Positions 46,234-56,230 of a stretch of 64,000 bases of DNA are shown here, piece by piece. Under the pieces are notes generated by a model. It ran no database searches. It saw nothing but the letters and a program-made list of their open reading frames with translations, and was not told where the DNA came from. The stretch is taken from contig NZ_CP195790.1 in assembly GCF_051465645.1 (NCBI RefSeq), forward strand, positions 1,984,001 through 2,048,000, read 5' to 3'. This stretch comes from Planctomicrobium sp051465645. Lineage in GTDB: Bacteria; Planctomycetota; Planctomycetia; Planctomycetales; Planctomycetaceae. The number at the start of each line of letters is the position of its first letter. The stretch's first letter is position 1. The translations under genes were made by a program, and so were the position numbers.

Positions 46234-46266
46234 GCGATCCACTGACACCAGTGGATCGCCCCTTTT
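46234..46266 (+). terminator. Terminator after the FlgI-like gene
   Basis: GCGATCCACTG (46234-46244) and CAGTGGATCGC (46249-46259) form a perfect 11-bp stem with a 4-base loop, followed by CCCTTTT. Confidence 0.92.
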
Positions 46267-46385
46267 GTGAAGGCTGCTCAGCAGACATCCTGAACCATTC
46301 ATTCACCTGACATCTCAACCGTCTTTATTCCAATTACGCCTGTTCGACGCCACATTGGCTTTCAGTCCCGTTTGTCACACGTCCC

Positions 46386-49300
46386 ATGTTAAAGTCCCTT
46401 GAACTGTTCGGCTTCAAGAGCTTCGCCGATCGAACATTGTTCGAGTTCGCGCCGGGAATTACGTGCGTCGTCGGTCCGAACGGAAGCGGTAAAAGCAACG
46501 TTGTCGACGCAATCAAATGGATTCTGGGGGACCAGAGTGCCAAGAGCTTGCGTGGACAGGATATGTCTGACGTCATCTTCAATGGATCGGCGACTCGTCG
46601 CGGGAGCGGGTTTGCCGAGGCGACACTGACATTCGACAATACCGAAGGTCTGCTGCCGGTCGACAGTGCCGAAGTTCAAATCGGTCGACGCCTTTACCAG
46701 AGTGGCGACTCGGAATATCTGCTGAATCGTTCACCGGTTCGATTGAAAGACATTCGCGATGTCTTCATCGGAACCGGAGCAGGAACTGCCGCATACAGTA
46801 TCATCGAGCAAGGACGTGTTGATCAGATCCTGCAGGCCAACCCGGCAACACGACGACTTGTCTTCGAGGAAGCAGCCGGGATCAGCAAGTTCAAATCCCG
46901 TCGAGTTGAAGCAGAACGCCGGCTCGAACGAGTCGCCCAGACACTGCTTCGTCTGACGGATATCGTCGATCAGGCGGAATCGCAGTTACTGGCGACTCGA
47001 TCACAAGCCACAAAAGCCGCCCGATATCAGGAACTGAGCCATGAACTCCGCTCCTCGTGGACCGGTCTGGCTGCCGACGATTGCCGCGTTCTCTCCGTCG
47101 CTCTCGATGCCGAGTTAACTGAACTTGAGACGCTTGATTCCACAATTGCCGAACTGCAATCCTCTTTTGAACGAGTCGAAACAGAGAAGCGTTCAACTGA
47201 ACAGCGACTCTCTGAACTCGATCAACAATTGCAGACTCGCGAACGCAACATCTCATCATTACGGGAAGCGGTTGCACGACAAGAAGCAACGATGCGACAT
47301 CAGGCGGTCCGTCGTGAAGAACTGATCGCCGATCAGCAACGCATTCGCCAGCAGCGCATCAGTCTCGGACAGCAAGTTGAGCTTGCCAAACGAGAACTCG
47401 AAACGACCAACGAGCAGCTGACCACATTCGAACTGCAACTTCAGACGTCGAAACAACAGGTCACTGAACGGCAGCAGCAGCTTGGTGAGCTGGAATCGAT
47501 GATTGCCACTCGCCGGGCTTCCATCGATGCTCAAAAGCTCGAACTGGCGACACTTCAGAAGCAGCGAGCACAGATCGCAGAGCGTCTTTCTGTTCTCGCG
47601 TCACAAGCAGAATCGATTGTCCAGAATCAGCAACAGGTCGAACAGCGTCGAGATGAGCTTCAAGCAGAGCAGGCTGCTGCACTCATTGAACGCACGACAC
47701 GTGAAGTCCAGTTGCGAGAAGCGGAAAACATTCTTCAGAACCGCCAGAACCTACTGACCGACGCGGAACAGTCTCATTGGAAAACCGTTCAGCAACGGGA
47801 AGAAACAGAACAGCAACTGCAGTCGTTGCGAGAGCGTCGCAGTGCCGCAGAAGCACGCCTGTCGCTTCTGGAAGAACTGGAACAGCGTCAGGAAGGGATC
47901 GCCGTTGGGGTCCGAGAGATCCTGAAGCGTGCTGAAACTGCGCATTTCCCACCATGGGACCGCATCCTGGGAACTGTTCGGGATCTACTCGACGTTCCAA
48001 TGGACCTCGCTCCGATTATCGATGCCGCACTAGGAGACCGATCACAGCTGATCGCCGTCACCGACCTCGTTCCACTGCTGGATTATCTCGATCTCGGACT
48101 GGCACCCATCGATGGCCGCGTCGGATTCATTTCGATTGCTCCACTCGTCGATGACAACGAGGACGGTAAAGCTTCTGGCACAAAGCAGGACCGCAAGAAG
48201 AAGGTTGAATCGTTCGAAGTCACGATTCCTGCCGTCGACTTCACTGGCAAACCCGGCGTCTACGGTCGGGCAGATCAACTCGTCCAGACACGAGACCGTG
48301 CAGACGGACTCGCAACCAGAGTTCTGGGTGACACCTGGATCGTCGAGAATCTGGAAGTCGCCAGACGACTCATGAAAGACGCTCCGCCGACGTTGCGAAT
48401 CGTGACGTTGCAGGGAGAAGTTCTGACCGCTGGTCAGCAGCTGTACGTGGGGATGATGCCCCATGAAACGTCGATCATCTCACGAAAGAGCGAACTCCGC
48501 TCATTGAAGAATGAGATTCTGCAACTCCACAAAGGGATCGAAGCCACGACCGAACGTCAGGCGATTCTCGCGGAGACATTGGAGTCTCGTACAGAGTTGA
48601 AACAGAAGCTGACAGAAGAACTCAAAAAGCTGTCGAACGCTGTCACCGGCAATGCGACTCAGCTTGCAGGTCAGGTCCGTGAGGTTCAGCGTCTTGAACG
48701 AGAATGTAACAGCCAGATCGAGATGCTGGCGTCGCTCAAGGAACGCGAACTCGCCATCCTTGCAGAGCGTGACCAGCTTCAGACACAACAGACCAGTTCT
48801 GAAGCGACAATCGATCAATTGCGAGAGATCCTTGCCACAGACGAATCAGGGATCGCGGAAGTTCTGCAGTTACTGCAGGAAACACAACAAGCGATCCGTA
48901 TTGAACAACTTGACCTGACCAATCAGGAAGAGCGGCTTCGTCGCTTACAGCAAACACAAACACGCCTGCAACGCGATCAGGAACAACGTACACAGCAACT
49001 GCAGGACGTCTTCACACGGATTCAAGAGATTCGGGAATCACAGGTCCGCAGCGATCTTGAGTTCTTGCGTGCTCAGAATCAGGTTGCAGAACTGCTGCTG
49101 GCTGGCGAACAGATTCAGCGAGACAATCGCAGTCTGTATGAAGAACGCGACGAGTTGCGAGTGATACGCGTCGCTGTTCTGAAAGAGGAAGAAGCCTTCC
49201 ACGGGCACCGTCGTCAGTTTGTTGATCGCAAACATGCTTTGGAGTTCAGCATCCAGAAGCAGCGTATGCAATTGCAGACGCTGGCAGACCGTATTCAGGA

Positions 49301-50171
49301 AGAGTTCCAGCTGACGCTGCAACAGCTGATTGACTCCAACGTTTCCGCTTATCGTGATTATCTCGCAGCAAATTATCCTGACGCGATCGCGCATCTTCCA
49401 GGAGAGAGCCCTGCCGGTGAACGGGACACATCAGATACCGAAGAGATCGGGTATTCCAACTCTCCAGCACTGCCAACGTTTGAACATGTTCGCCCTGAGC
49501 TGGATGCTCAGGTGGAACGTCTGCGACGGAAACTGAAAGGACTCGGCAGCGTCAACACGGACGCCCTTGCAAACCTGCAGGAACTGGAACAGCGTTACGA
49601 GTCCCTGTCTGTGCAGCTGAAAGACTTGCGCGAATCAAAGGCCAAGATCGAAGAGATCATCCGGTATGTGAATCAGGAAAGTCAGCGAATCTTCATGAGT
49701 TCGTTCGAAACAATTCGCGGGCACTTCCGTGAACTGTTCCGAAAACTCTTTGGTGGCGGCGATGCGGACATCATTCTGGAAAATACTGATGATGTCCTTG
49801 AGTGCGGCATCGAAATTGTTGCCCGACCTCCTGGTAAGGAACTTCGTTCGATCTCTCTGCTGAGCGGGGGTGAGAAGACGATGACCGCAGTCGGAATGCT
49901 GTTCGCAATGTTCAAAAGCAAACCGAGCCCCTATTGCATTCTGGACGAAGTCGACGCGGCACTCGACGAAGCAAACGTCGATCGATACGTCTCGGTCTTG
50001 AAAGAATTCGTGCAGATGACTCAGTTCGTTGTCATCACACACCGCAAACGCACGATGACTGCAGCCAACGTGCTGTACGGTGTCACAATGGAACAGGCCG
50101 GCGTCTCAAAACGAATCGCGGTTCGATTCGAAGATGTCCGCGAGAATGGCGAAATCCGCACCGCCGCATAG
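46386..50171 (+). CDS. smc: Chromosome segregation ATPase SMC
   Basis: 1261 residues, slightly longer than most bacterial SMC (about 1150-1190). Dimeric ATPase that organises and condenses the chromosome with ScpA/ScpB. Walker A is VVGPNGSGKSN (29-39). Two long coiled coils (about 170-510 and 680-1010) flank a hinge around 520-670 (FPPWDRILGTVRDLLDVP onward). The C-terminal head has LRSISLLSGGEKTMTAVGML, the ABC signature, then YCILDEVDAALDEANVDRY, the Walker B. The extra length lies in the coils. It stands alone between terminators, with no scpA or scpB or ftsY in the window. Confidence 0.97.
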   Translation: MLKSLELFGFKSFADRTLFEFAPGITCVVGPNGSGKSNVVDAIKWILGDQSAKSLRGQDMSDVIFNGSATRRGSGFAEATLTFDNTEGLLPVDSAEVQIGRRLYQSGDSEYLLNRSPVRLKDIRDVFIGTGAGTAAYSIIEQGRVDQILQANPATRRLVFEEAAGISKFKSRRVEAERRLERVAQTLLRLTDIVDQAESQLLATRSQATKAARYQELSHELRSSWTGLAADDCRVLSVALDAELTELETLDSTIAELQSSFERVETEKRSTEQRLSELDQQLQTRERNISSLREAVARQEATMRHQAVRREELIADQQRIRQQRISLGQQVELAKRELETTNEQLTTFELQLQTSKQQVTERQQQLGELESMIATRRASIDAQKLELATLQKQRAQIAERLSVLASQAESIVQNQQQVEQRRDELQAEQAAALIERTTREVQLREAENILQNRQNLLTDAEQSHWKTVQQREETEQQLQSLRERRSAAEARLSLLEELEQRQEGIAVGVREILKRAETAHFPPWDRILGTVRDLLDVPMDLAPIIDAALGDRSQLIAVTDLVPLLDYLDLGLAPIDGRVGFISIAPLVDDNEDGKASGTKQDRKKKVESFEVTIPAVDFTGKPGVYGRADQLVQTRDRADGLATRVLGDTWIVENLEVARRLMKDAPPTLRIVTLQGEVLTAGQQLYVGMMPHETSIISRKSELRSLKNEILQLHKGIEATTERQAILAETLESRTELKQKLTEELKKLSNAVTGNATQLAGQVREVQRLERECNSQIEMLASLKERELAILAERDQLQTQQTSSEATIDQLREILATDESGIAEVLQLLQETQQAIRIEQLDLTNQEERLRRLQQTQTRLQRDQEQRTQQLQDVFTRIQEIRESQVRSDLEFLRAQNQVAELLLAGEQIQRDNRSLYEERDELRVIRVAVLKEEEAFHGHRRQFVDRKHALEFSIQKQRMQLQTLADRIQEEFQLTLQQLIDSNVSAYRDYLAANYPDAIAHLPGESPAGERDTSDTEEIGYSNSPALPTFEHVRPELDAQVERLRRKLKGLGSVNTDALANLQELEQRYESLSVQLKDLRESKAKIEEIIRYVNQESQRIFMSSFETIRGHFRELFRKLFGGGDADIILENTDDVLECGIEIVARPPGKELRSISLLSGGEKTMTAVGMLFAMFKSKPSPYCILDEVDAALDEANVDRYVSVLKEFVQMTQFVVITHRKRTMTAANVLYGVTMEQAGVSKRIAVRFEDVRENGEIRTAA

Positions 50172-50230
50172 CAGAGTCTGACCGGCCCGGCACTGCATTC
50201 GTCACCCAGTCTTGGTCACATAACGAAAAC

Positions 50231-50270
50231 AAGGCTGGCTTACGAAGACGTCAACCAGCCTTATTATTCA
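50231..50270. terminator. Bidirectional terminator, smc/trhO-rluA
   Basis: AAGGCTGG (50231-50238) and CCAGCCTT (50255-50262) form a perfect 8-bp stem between two convergent genes, followed by ATTATT. Confidence 0.75.
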
Positions 50271-50296
50271 GTCGTCAAGATCCGGCAAGTGTTGTC

Positions 50297-52108
50297 TTAC
50301 TTGCTTTGAGTCCACCACTCCGGTTCCGGTGCAACATATGTCACCCGATTTCCTGTGATGGGATGCGTAAACTTGATCTGATGAGCATGGAGACACATGA
50401 CACTTCCGGTTTGCTGTGTCTGCTGATCCCCTAACTCGCCATTCGGCAAATAGAGTGGGTCGCCAACAACCGGATATCCAAGCTGCCACAGGTGAACACG
50501 AATCTGGTTAGTCCGGCCAGTCACCGGCTTCGCTCGAACCAGTGTCGTTCCGTCATCAAGCAGTTGGACACGTTCAAATAGAGTTTGTGCCGCGAGCCCT
50601 TCTTCTTCAACCAGTCGCCCCCCGCACTCAGATGGGACACGAGACAGGCTGAGATTGCAATCCATCTGTTCCCATGAAACCGATCCCTGTACGCGAACAA
50701 GGTACGTCTTCTCAACTGTCTGCTGTTCGAACTGCGGTTGAAGACGCTGTGATACGTAACGACTCTTGCAAAGCACAGCGATGCCGGTTGTATTTGCATC
50801 CAGCCGGTGTGCCGGGCGCAACTTCAACGGGGCGTACACCTGATTCATAATCCACTGCAACGAGTTGCGATTGAATCGACCGCTCGGATGCATCGGAAGT
50901 GGAGCTGGCTTCTGAACAACGACAATCGCGTCATCTTCAAACAGGATCTGAATATTGGCATTCACATCCGGCTCTGAAGCTTCTGGCTGAAGATGAGCAA
51001 ACTGCTCTCCAGATCGAACGATTCGATCCCCTGAGACAGGCTGATGCCGTTGATGGATACGTCCTTCTTCAACGACATTCTGCCAGTATTCATCCCCCAT
51101 ATGAGGATGATATTGCTGCACGAACCGCAACAGAGTTTCGCCATCAAAACGCCCTGGGACGTTTAATGGGCGAGGGTTCTCGTACGGAATGCTTCCTGGC
51201 AGTGGATTCGTCACTTCCGCCAGAGCCTGATGGCGTTTCGCCATCAACTTTGCCTGCCGCTCTGCTGGCGTCATATGGCAATGTGGACACGAATGCGGAG
51301 GATCGTAATGCGAAGATTGCTGGTCTTCGACAGACAGCGGTGCCTGACATGCGTAACACTGCTTCGTTTCAGTTTCGAGCAGGTTGGGTGCAAGGGCGAC
51401 TCGCTTATCGAAGACAAAGCACTCACCTTCGTAGTGTGCTCCGCCAACGTCCTCGAAATACTTCAGGATGCCGCCGCCAAGCTGATAGATATCGCGAAAC
51501 CCGGCCTGCTCCATAAATGGGCCTGCCTTCTCGCAGCGAATCCCTCCAGTACAGAACATGACGATCGGCTTGTCACGCATTTCTTCCGGAAGGCTCTCGA
51601 TGGCGTCCGGAAAATCGCGGAATGAATCCACCTTCACAGGGACAGCGTTCTCGAACGTACCGACGCCGATTTCGTAGTCGTTTCGCACATCCAGCAAAAC
51701 GACGTCTTTGCCCTTATCGAGCCATTCTTTCAGTTCGGCAGGTGCGATCTTGCGTGACGTATAATCGGCCGGTGCGATCCCATCCTGCCCGAAAGCGATG
51801 ATTTCGCCTTTGATTTTTACCAGAAGTCGGGAGAACGGCTGATGGTCGCTGAAGCTCTCTTTGACTTCCAGATCCGCCAGCTCACTCCAGGAGCGTAGCG
51901 AGGACAGCAACGTATCAATCGATTCACGACTTCCCGCCATGAACAGATTGATCCCTTCCGGGGTCAAAAGGATCGTGCCTTTCAACTCAAGATCACGACA
52001 AAGCGTCGTCAACTGCTGCCGTCGCTCAGGCAACTCCGACAGAGTTACGAACTTGTACGACGCGATGTTAACGATCGACTTTTCAACAGGTGGGGCAAGT
52101 GAACTCAT
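50297..52108 (-). CDS. TrhO-RluA fusion: rhodanese tRNA hydroxylase plus pseudouridine synthase
   Basis: 603 residues from the ATG at 52108; 27 further upstream codons look unlike the family start. Residues 10-280 match TrhO (UPF0176/YceA), which hydroxylates U34 of tRNA: an acylphosphatase-like start, the rhodanese loop FCTGGIRCEKAG (catalytic Cys186), YQLGGGILKYFED, and a four-Cys C-terminal knuckle (CYAC 251-254, CPHC 274-277). Residues 320-375 resemble an S4-like fold. Residues 385-590 are an RluA-type pseudouridine synthase with PAHRLDANTTGIAVL (catalytic Asp437) and KPVTGRTNQIRVHLWQLGYP. Both active sites look intact. The natural reading is one enzyme making two RNA uridine modifications; the target of the second is unknown. 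Confidence 0.9.
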   Translation of the reverse strand: MSSLAPPVEKSIVNIASYKFVTLSELPERRQQLTTLCRDLELKGTILLTPEGINLFMAGSRESIDTLLSSLRSWSELADLEVKESFSDHQPFSRLLVKIKGEIIAFGQDGIAPADYTSRKIAPAELKEWLDKGKDVVLLDVRNDYEIGVGTFENAVPVKVDSFRDFPDAIESLPEEMRDKPIVMFCTGGIRCEKAGPFMEQAGFRDIYQLGGGILKYFEDVGGAHYEGECFVFDKRVALAPNLLETETKQCYACQAPLSVEDQQSSHYDPPHSCPHCHMTPAERQAKLMAKRHQALAEVTNPLPGSIPYENPRPLNVPGRFDGETLLRFVQQYHPHMGDEYWQNVVEEGRIHQRHQPVSGDRIVRSGEQFAHLQPEASEPDVNANIQILFEDDAIVVVQKPAPLPMHPSGRFNRNSLQWIMNQVYAPLKLRPAHRLDANTTGIAVLCKSRYVSQRLQPQFEQQTVEKTYLVRVQGSVSWEQMDCNLSLSRVPSECGGRLVEEEGLAAQTLFERVQLLDDGTTLVRAKPVTGRTNQIRVHLWQLGYPVVGDPLYLPNGELGDQQTQQTGSVMCLHAHQIKFTHPITGNRVTYVAPEPEWWTQSK

Positions 52109-52473
52109 CGCGGTGAAGATCTTTGTCACAGTGAAAGGAATCAATCTTGAAATGGAATGTACCCAGCCAGTCAGGGCAAGGGGCCACAATCCATTCCATG
52201 CAAGGCAAAATCGGCCTTCCCCTAACTTTCAGCTGGATTCATCTTCACGAATCCAGCACATACCGAAGTTTGGGGACTGGCGGAATCAAACATTTTCGAA
52301 AGCCCCCTATAAATTGCACGCGTTCCTGATTCAATTTCGAAAATCAGGAATCACCTGTCAAATCAAGGAAAGGTATTTGCCAACGCACTTGAGTCGTAAA
52401 AGAAAATGTCATCAAGGGACGCTATCATAGCGAATCCCCCGTCAAAATCAGCAAAAATGAAGGATGACCTGCG
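52109..52473. other. Divergent promoter region, trhO-rluA/nitroreductase
   Basis: About 365 bases with no gene. It contains the 28-base dyad at 52323-52350 and presumably both promoters. Confidence 0.45.
52323..52350. promoter_or_regulatory. 9-bp perfect inverted repeat, possible operator
   Basis: TTCCTGATT (52323-52331) and AATCAGGAA (52342-52350) are perfectly complementary, spaced by 10 bases, and lie 124 bases upstream of the nitroreductase start. The form suits a dimeric regulator; which one is unknown. Confidence 0.35.
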
Positions 52474-53073
52474 ATGAGTCAACAGCTTGTTCCTGAGTCC
52501 GGACGCGTCTCCGACCACGAAATTCTGGACGTCATTCTGAATCGATGGTCTCCACGCGCATTCACTGGGGAACCTGTTTGCGAAACAACCGTAAAACGGC
52601 TTTTCGAGGCAGCTCGCTGGGCTCCATCCGCCTCAAATGAGCAGGAATGGCGTTTTCTTTATGCCCATAAGGAAAGCCCTATCTGGAATACCTACTTCAA
52701 CTTACTGGCTGATGGAAACAAGATCTGGTGCGAGCGTGCCGGTGTTCTCATCGTTGTGATTTCGAAGAAAACTCTGGCACGGAACGGGAATCCGAACCCG
52801 GTCCATTCTCTGGACACCGGAATGGCCCTGCAGAACCTGTTGTTACAGGCGTCCAGCATTCCTGGGCTATTCGCTCATTGCCTCGGCGGATTCGATCGGG
52901 CCCAGACCCTGGTCTCATTGGGAATTCCCGATGATTATCAGGTGGAATGCATGGTTGCCGTCGGACACTTCGGCGCGGCAGATCTGCTCTCCCCGGAGTT
53001 GCTCGCCCGAGAAAAGGCCTCTGCCAGAAATCCTGTCTCCCAGTTCGCCAGACAGGGAAAGTTCGATTTCTAG
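52474..53073 (+). CDS. Nitroreductase-family FMN oxidoreductase
   Basis: 199 residues. The N-terminal LNRWSPRAFTGEPV is the FMN-binding R-S-x-R-x-F segment of the family, followed by LFEAARWAPSASNEQEWRFL, which binds the flavin and lines the dimer interface. MALQNLLLQASSIPGLFAHC and the late VGHFG segment are also typical. Such enzymes use NAD(P)H to reduce nitro groups, quinones or other electrophiles; the natural substrate cannot be told. AGGA lies near the ATG. It is preceded by a possible operator. Confidence 0.92.
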   Translation: MSQQLVPESGRVSDHEILDVILNRWSPRAFTGEPVCETTVKRLFEAARWAPSASNEQEWRFLYAHKESPIWNTYFNLLADGNKIWCERAGVLIVVISKKTLARNGNPNPVHSLDTGMALQNLLLQASSIPGLFAHCLGGFDRAQTLVSLGIPDDYQVECMVAVGHFGAADLLSPELLAREKASARNPVSQFARQGKFDF

Positions 53074-53420
53074 AGCCATTTTCCCATCAAGAAGGCAGCT
53101 GCGCGACCACATGTGACCACACCGGTCGAAACAGCACTGAACCTTTGCACTCCTGCCAGCGTTTATAACATCCATTTTGCAGGCGGGTGCAATCTGGATG
53201 TCGTGAATCTGGCGAACCAGAGCTGGTTACACGTGTCCTGCGAGAGCCGATGATCCGCTTCGCAGAAAATGTTCCCAGACAGGCCCACCAGTTCAGGCTC
53301 AATACCATGGAAATCAGGCCGTCCAAACGTGGCAAAACCCTGTTAGACTAGACACCTGCCACGGAAATTCAGACACTGTCTCCCATTGCGATTCGTAACC
53401 TGTAACCTTGGTAAAGTTCC
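53074..53420. other. Intergenic region nitroreductase/PLP enzyme
   Basis: About 345 bases. No gene, strong hairpin or repeat recognised; it should include the promoter of the PLP-enzyme gene. Confidence 0.4.
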
Positions 53421-54560
53421 ATGCATTTTGAGACTCGCTGCGTTCATACAGGCGTCGACAAAGACTCGACCTTCCTGAGCTGCACCACTCCAATCTACCC
53501 AACTTCAACATTTGCATGGGACAGCCTGCAGGGGCATCGTGGATTCGACTACACACGCAGCGGCAACCCGACTCGGGCCGCTCTGGAAGAAAACCTCGCA
53601 GCACTCGAAGGCGGAATTTCCGCTCGCGCAACCAGCACCGGGATGTCAGCCGTCCTGACTGCGATGCAGTTGTTCAAACCGGGCGCTCATATCATCACCG
53701 GGAACGATATCTACGGTGGAACCTATCGCCTGTTCGCCAGCATTCTGACCGAACGAGGGTACAAGTTCAGCTTCGTGAATATGCGCGACCTCAACGAGGT
53801 CCGTGCAGCGATCACTCCAGAGACTCAGGGGATCTGGATTGAAACGCCAAGCAATCCACTCCTCAACATTGTTGATATCGCAGCAGTCGTCGAAGTGGCC
53901 CGATCAGCCAACCTGATTACCATTGCCGACAACACCTTCCTTTCCCCATACCTGCAGCGCCCGTTTGAATTGGGTGTGGACGTCATCGTTCACTCAACAA
54001 CGAAGTACCTGAACGGGCACTCCGATGTGGTTGGCGGTGCGGTCATCACACGCCAGAAAGAACATGCCGACCTGATTGCTTACTACGTCAATGCAATGGG
54101 TCTCGCATGTAGCCCATTCGACGCATGGCTGGTACTGCGAGGTGTCAAGACTCTTGGCCCACGCATGGAAGCTCACCAGCGAGGCGCAATGGCCATCGCC
54201 CGCATGTTGGAAAAGCATCCAAACGTCGAGCACGTTTACTTCCCAGGACTGGAATCTCACCCTGAACACGAACTGGCAAAGCGTCAGCAGTTTGGTTTCG
54301 GAGCGATGCTGAGTTTCGACGTGAAGGGTGGCCGCCCATCCGTCGACAAGGTTCTGGAAAAGCGAAAGTTGTTCCAGCTCGCCGAGTCACTGGGAGGCGT
54401 CGAATCGCTGATCGAATACCCGGAAACAATGAGCCATGCGAGCATGACTCTCGAAGCACGTCGCGCCGGGGGAATCTCGGAAAGCACACTTCGAGTCTCT
54501 GTCGGAATCGAGAACCCGGACGACCTCGTTGCCGAGCTGAAATCCGCTCTCGACTTCTAA
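53421..54560 (+). CDS. Cystathionine gamma-synthase/lyase-type PLP enzyme
   Basis: 379 residues, fold type I, Cys/Met-metabolism PLP family. Near the N-terminus FETRCVHTG and TPIYPTSTFAWDS are family landmarks, then YTRSGNPTRAALEENLAALE. The PLP-binding segment IADNTFLSPYLQRPFELG carries the Asp that contacts the pyridine nitrogen, and HSTTKYLNGHSDVVGGAVIT holds the Schiff-base Lys. SLGGVESLIEYPETMSHASM and LRVSVGIENPDDL close the family signature. It catalyses trans-sulfuration between cysteine and homocysteine; sequence alone does not separate synthase (MetB) from lyase (MccB/CTH). It is monocistronic. Confidence 0.93.
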   Translation: MHFETRCVHTGVDKDSTFLSCTTPIYPTSTFAWDSLQGHRGFDYTRSGNPTRAALEENLAALEGGISARATSTGMSAVLTAMQLFKPGAHIITGNDIYGGTYRLFASILTERGYKFSFVNMRDLNEVRAAITPETQGIWIETPSNPLLNIVDIAAVVEVARSANLITIADNTFLSPYLQRPFELGVDVIVHSTTKYLNGHSDVVGGAVITRQKEHADLIAYYVNAMGLACSPFDAWLVLRGVKTLGPRMEAHQRGAMAIARMLEKHPNVEHVYFPGLESHPEHELAKRQQFGFGAMLSFDVKGGRPSVDKVLEKRKLFQLAESLGGVESLIEYPETMSHASMTLEARRAGGISESTLRVSVGIENPDDLVAELKSALDF

Positions 54561-54602
54561 AATCAGTGCGGCCATTCCAGCAGCCTGTATGAAATCGACT
54601 AA

Positions 54603-54646
54603 AAAAGGAGCCTCACTCAGAAATGAATGAGGCTCCTTTTGTTTTT
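54603..54646. terminator. Strong bidirectional terminator
   Basis: AAAAGGAGCCTCA (54603-54615) and TGAGGCTCCTTTT (54628-54640) form a perfect 13-bp stem flanked by A- and T-runs, between the convergent PLP-enzyme and M16 peptidase genes. Confidence 0.95.
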
Positions 54647-54667
54647 CAATCGATCACCGAGGTCACT

Positions 54668-55897
54668 TCAGTTTGCCGAAGCGAACGGTCCCAGCCCGAC
54701 CGTTGTTTTGACGGTCAACGGATACTGGTCCAACAGCGTCCGGACATCCTGCAATGTCAGGCTTTTCAAAGTCTGCAAATCATCGTCCACACTGCGATAT
54801 TTGTGCTGCTGCACCCAGGTGCTTCCCAATGATGACAACCGTCCCATCGGCACCTCACTCCCGAGAACAACACGCGAGGCGACCTTGTTCTTGGCCTGCA
54901 TAAACTCCGCTTCAGTCGGACCAGAAACGTTGAACTCGTGATAGATCTCTGCAATTCTGGCGAGATTCGATTCCACTGTCTCTGCAGCGCAACACAGGTA
55001 CGTGAGCCACGCCCCGGTTCCATCAAAGTCGTGATAAGCCACATCACATGTTTCTGCGAGCCCTGTCTCAACGAGATCCCAGTAGAGCCGACCGGCGCTG
55101 TCATCTCCAACAATTGTCGAAGCGATGTCGGCCGCAAATCGCAATTCGCTCTGAGCCGCAGGTGCCGGCCCCATCTGCATAACATGCTCCTGATGCATCT
55201 CTGTTCGACAGGTGAATAATCGACTTGAATCTGGAGCGGCCTCCCGGCGTTCGCGTCCTGGATTCCCGGTCGACCAGTGACCGCAGTATTGAGCCGCGAG
55301 CCGTTGCAGTTCATCCCAGTCGACATTCCCGGCCGCCACGAGCACAAGATTCCCGGCTCCATATCGCCGTTCATGGTACTCCCGCATCTGTTGCGATGTG
55401 AGAGCGGTAATGGATTGAGTGGACCCGAGAACGCTTTGTCCCAAAGGATGTCCGGTGAAGTGCCGCATCATGATCTGGTCATAGACACTCATCGCCGGGA
55501 TGTCTTCGTACTTGCTGATCTCGTCGAGGATGACGCCCTTCTCCGTATCGAAATCATCCTGCCGAAGACTCGGACGCATCAACGCGGCCAGCAGTTCCAC
55601 TGTTGGCTGAAGATGTTCTGGAAGAATCGCGGCATAGTAGACCGTCATTTCTTCGCTGGTCCAGGCATTACAGTTGGCCCCCAACTCGTCGAAAATCCGG
55701 TTCACATCGTTCGCAGAGAACCGCTCGTCTCCCTTGAATGCCATGTGCTCCAGAAAGTGGCTCACACCGGCGACATCGGGAGTTTCGTCGCGTGCACCCG
55801 TCTGGACAAAAAAGCCCACGGCAGCGCTTTGAGCTTCCGGCTTGATCTCGGCAATGATTTCAAGGCCGTTGTCCAACGTCGCATAATGAAACTGCAT
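54668..55897 (-). CDS. M16-family zinc peptidase
   Basis: 409 residues from the ATG at 55897 (MQFHYATLDNGLEIIAE); a start at 55918 adds seven residues. The inverted zinc motif HFLEH lies in GVSHFLEHMAFKGDERFSA, with the downstream zinc-ligand Glu in EKGVILDEISKYED. The second M16 domain (about 175-400) has YHERRYGAGNLVLVAAGNVD and the R/Y-type segment near the C-terminus (LGSEVPMGRLSSLGSTWVQQ). There is no signal peptide, so it is probably cytoplasmic, like PqqL/YmxG-type processing peptidases. It stands between terminators. Confidence 0.93.
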   Translation of the reverse strand: MQFHYATLDNGLEIIAEIKPEAQSAAVGFFVQTGARDETPDVAGVSHFLEHMAFKGDERFSANDVNRIFDELGANCNAWTSEEMTVYYAAILPEHLQPTVELLAALMRPSLRQDDFDTEKGVILDEISKYEDIPAMSVYDQIMMRHFTGHPLGQSVLGSTQSITALTSQQMREYHERRYGAGNLVLVAAGNVDWDELQRLAAQYCGHWSTGNPGRERREAAPDSSRLFTCRTEMHQEHVMQMGPAPAAQSELRFAADIASTIVGDDSAGRLYWDLVETGLAETCDVAYHDFDGTGAWLTYLCCAAETVESNLARIAEIYHEFNVSGPTEAEFMQAKNKVASRVVLGSEVPMGRLSSLGSTWVQQHKYRSVDDDLQTLKSLTLQDVRTLLDQYPLTVKTTVGLGPFASAN

Positions 55898-56230
55898 AAA
55901 GCGAATCCAGATAGTCACTTAAGCCACCGAAAGCCAGTTTCCCTGACAGATTCGGAGACTCTCAAACTGTTGTGTATGGGCAAGATGATAGTGAATCCCG
56001 AAAAGACAGCCATCACAAGTCGAGAGATGGAGCTTTTCAATCGCAATTGTTCGTGCCAAAGCCGATTTGGCAACTCCCGGATTGCAAGAAGACCGGGACA
56101 GCAGATGCTGATGGAGCAACACAGAATTAAAAAAGCCCTCACATCGGACGACATGAGGGCTATTGACGCTGTAGAAGGCACATCATCCGGGAATCACATC
56201 TTTGGCGATTCCCGACTGAAACAGGCGAAC
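55898..56230. other. Intergenic region M16 peptidase/exported protein
   Basis: About 330 bases with the promoter of the M16 gene and the terminator of the exported-protein gene. No gene seen. Confidence 0.4.
56130..56161 (-). terminator. Terminator of the exported-protein gene
   Basis: AGCCCTCA (56134-56141) and TGAGGGCT (56154-56161) form a perfect 8-bp stem; on the minus strand six T residues follow. Confidence 0.85.
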
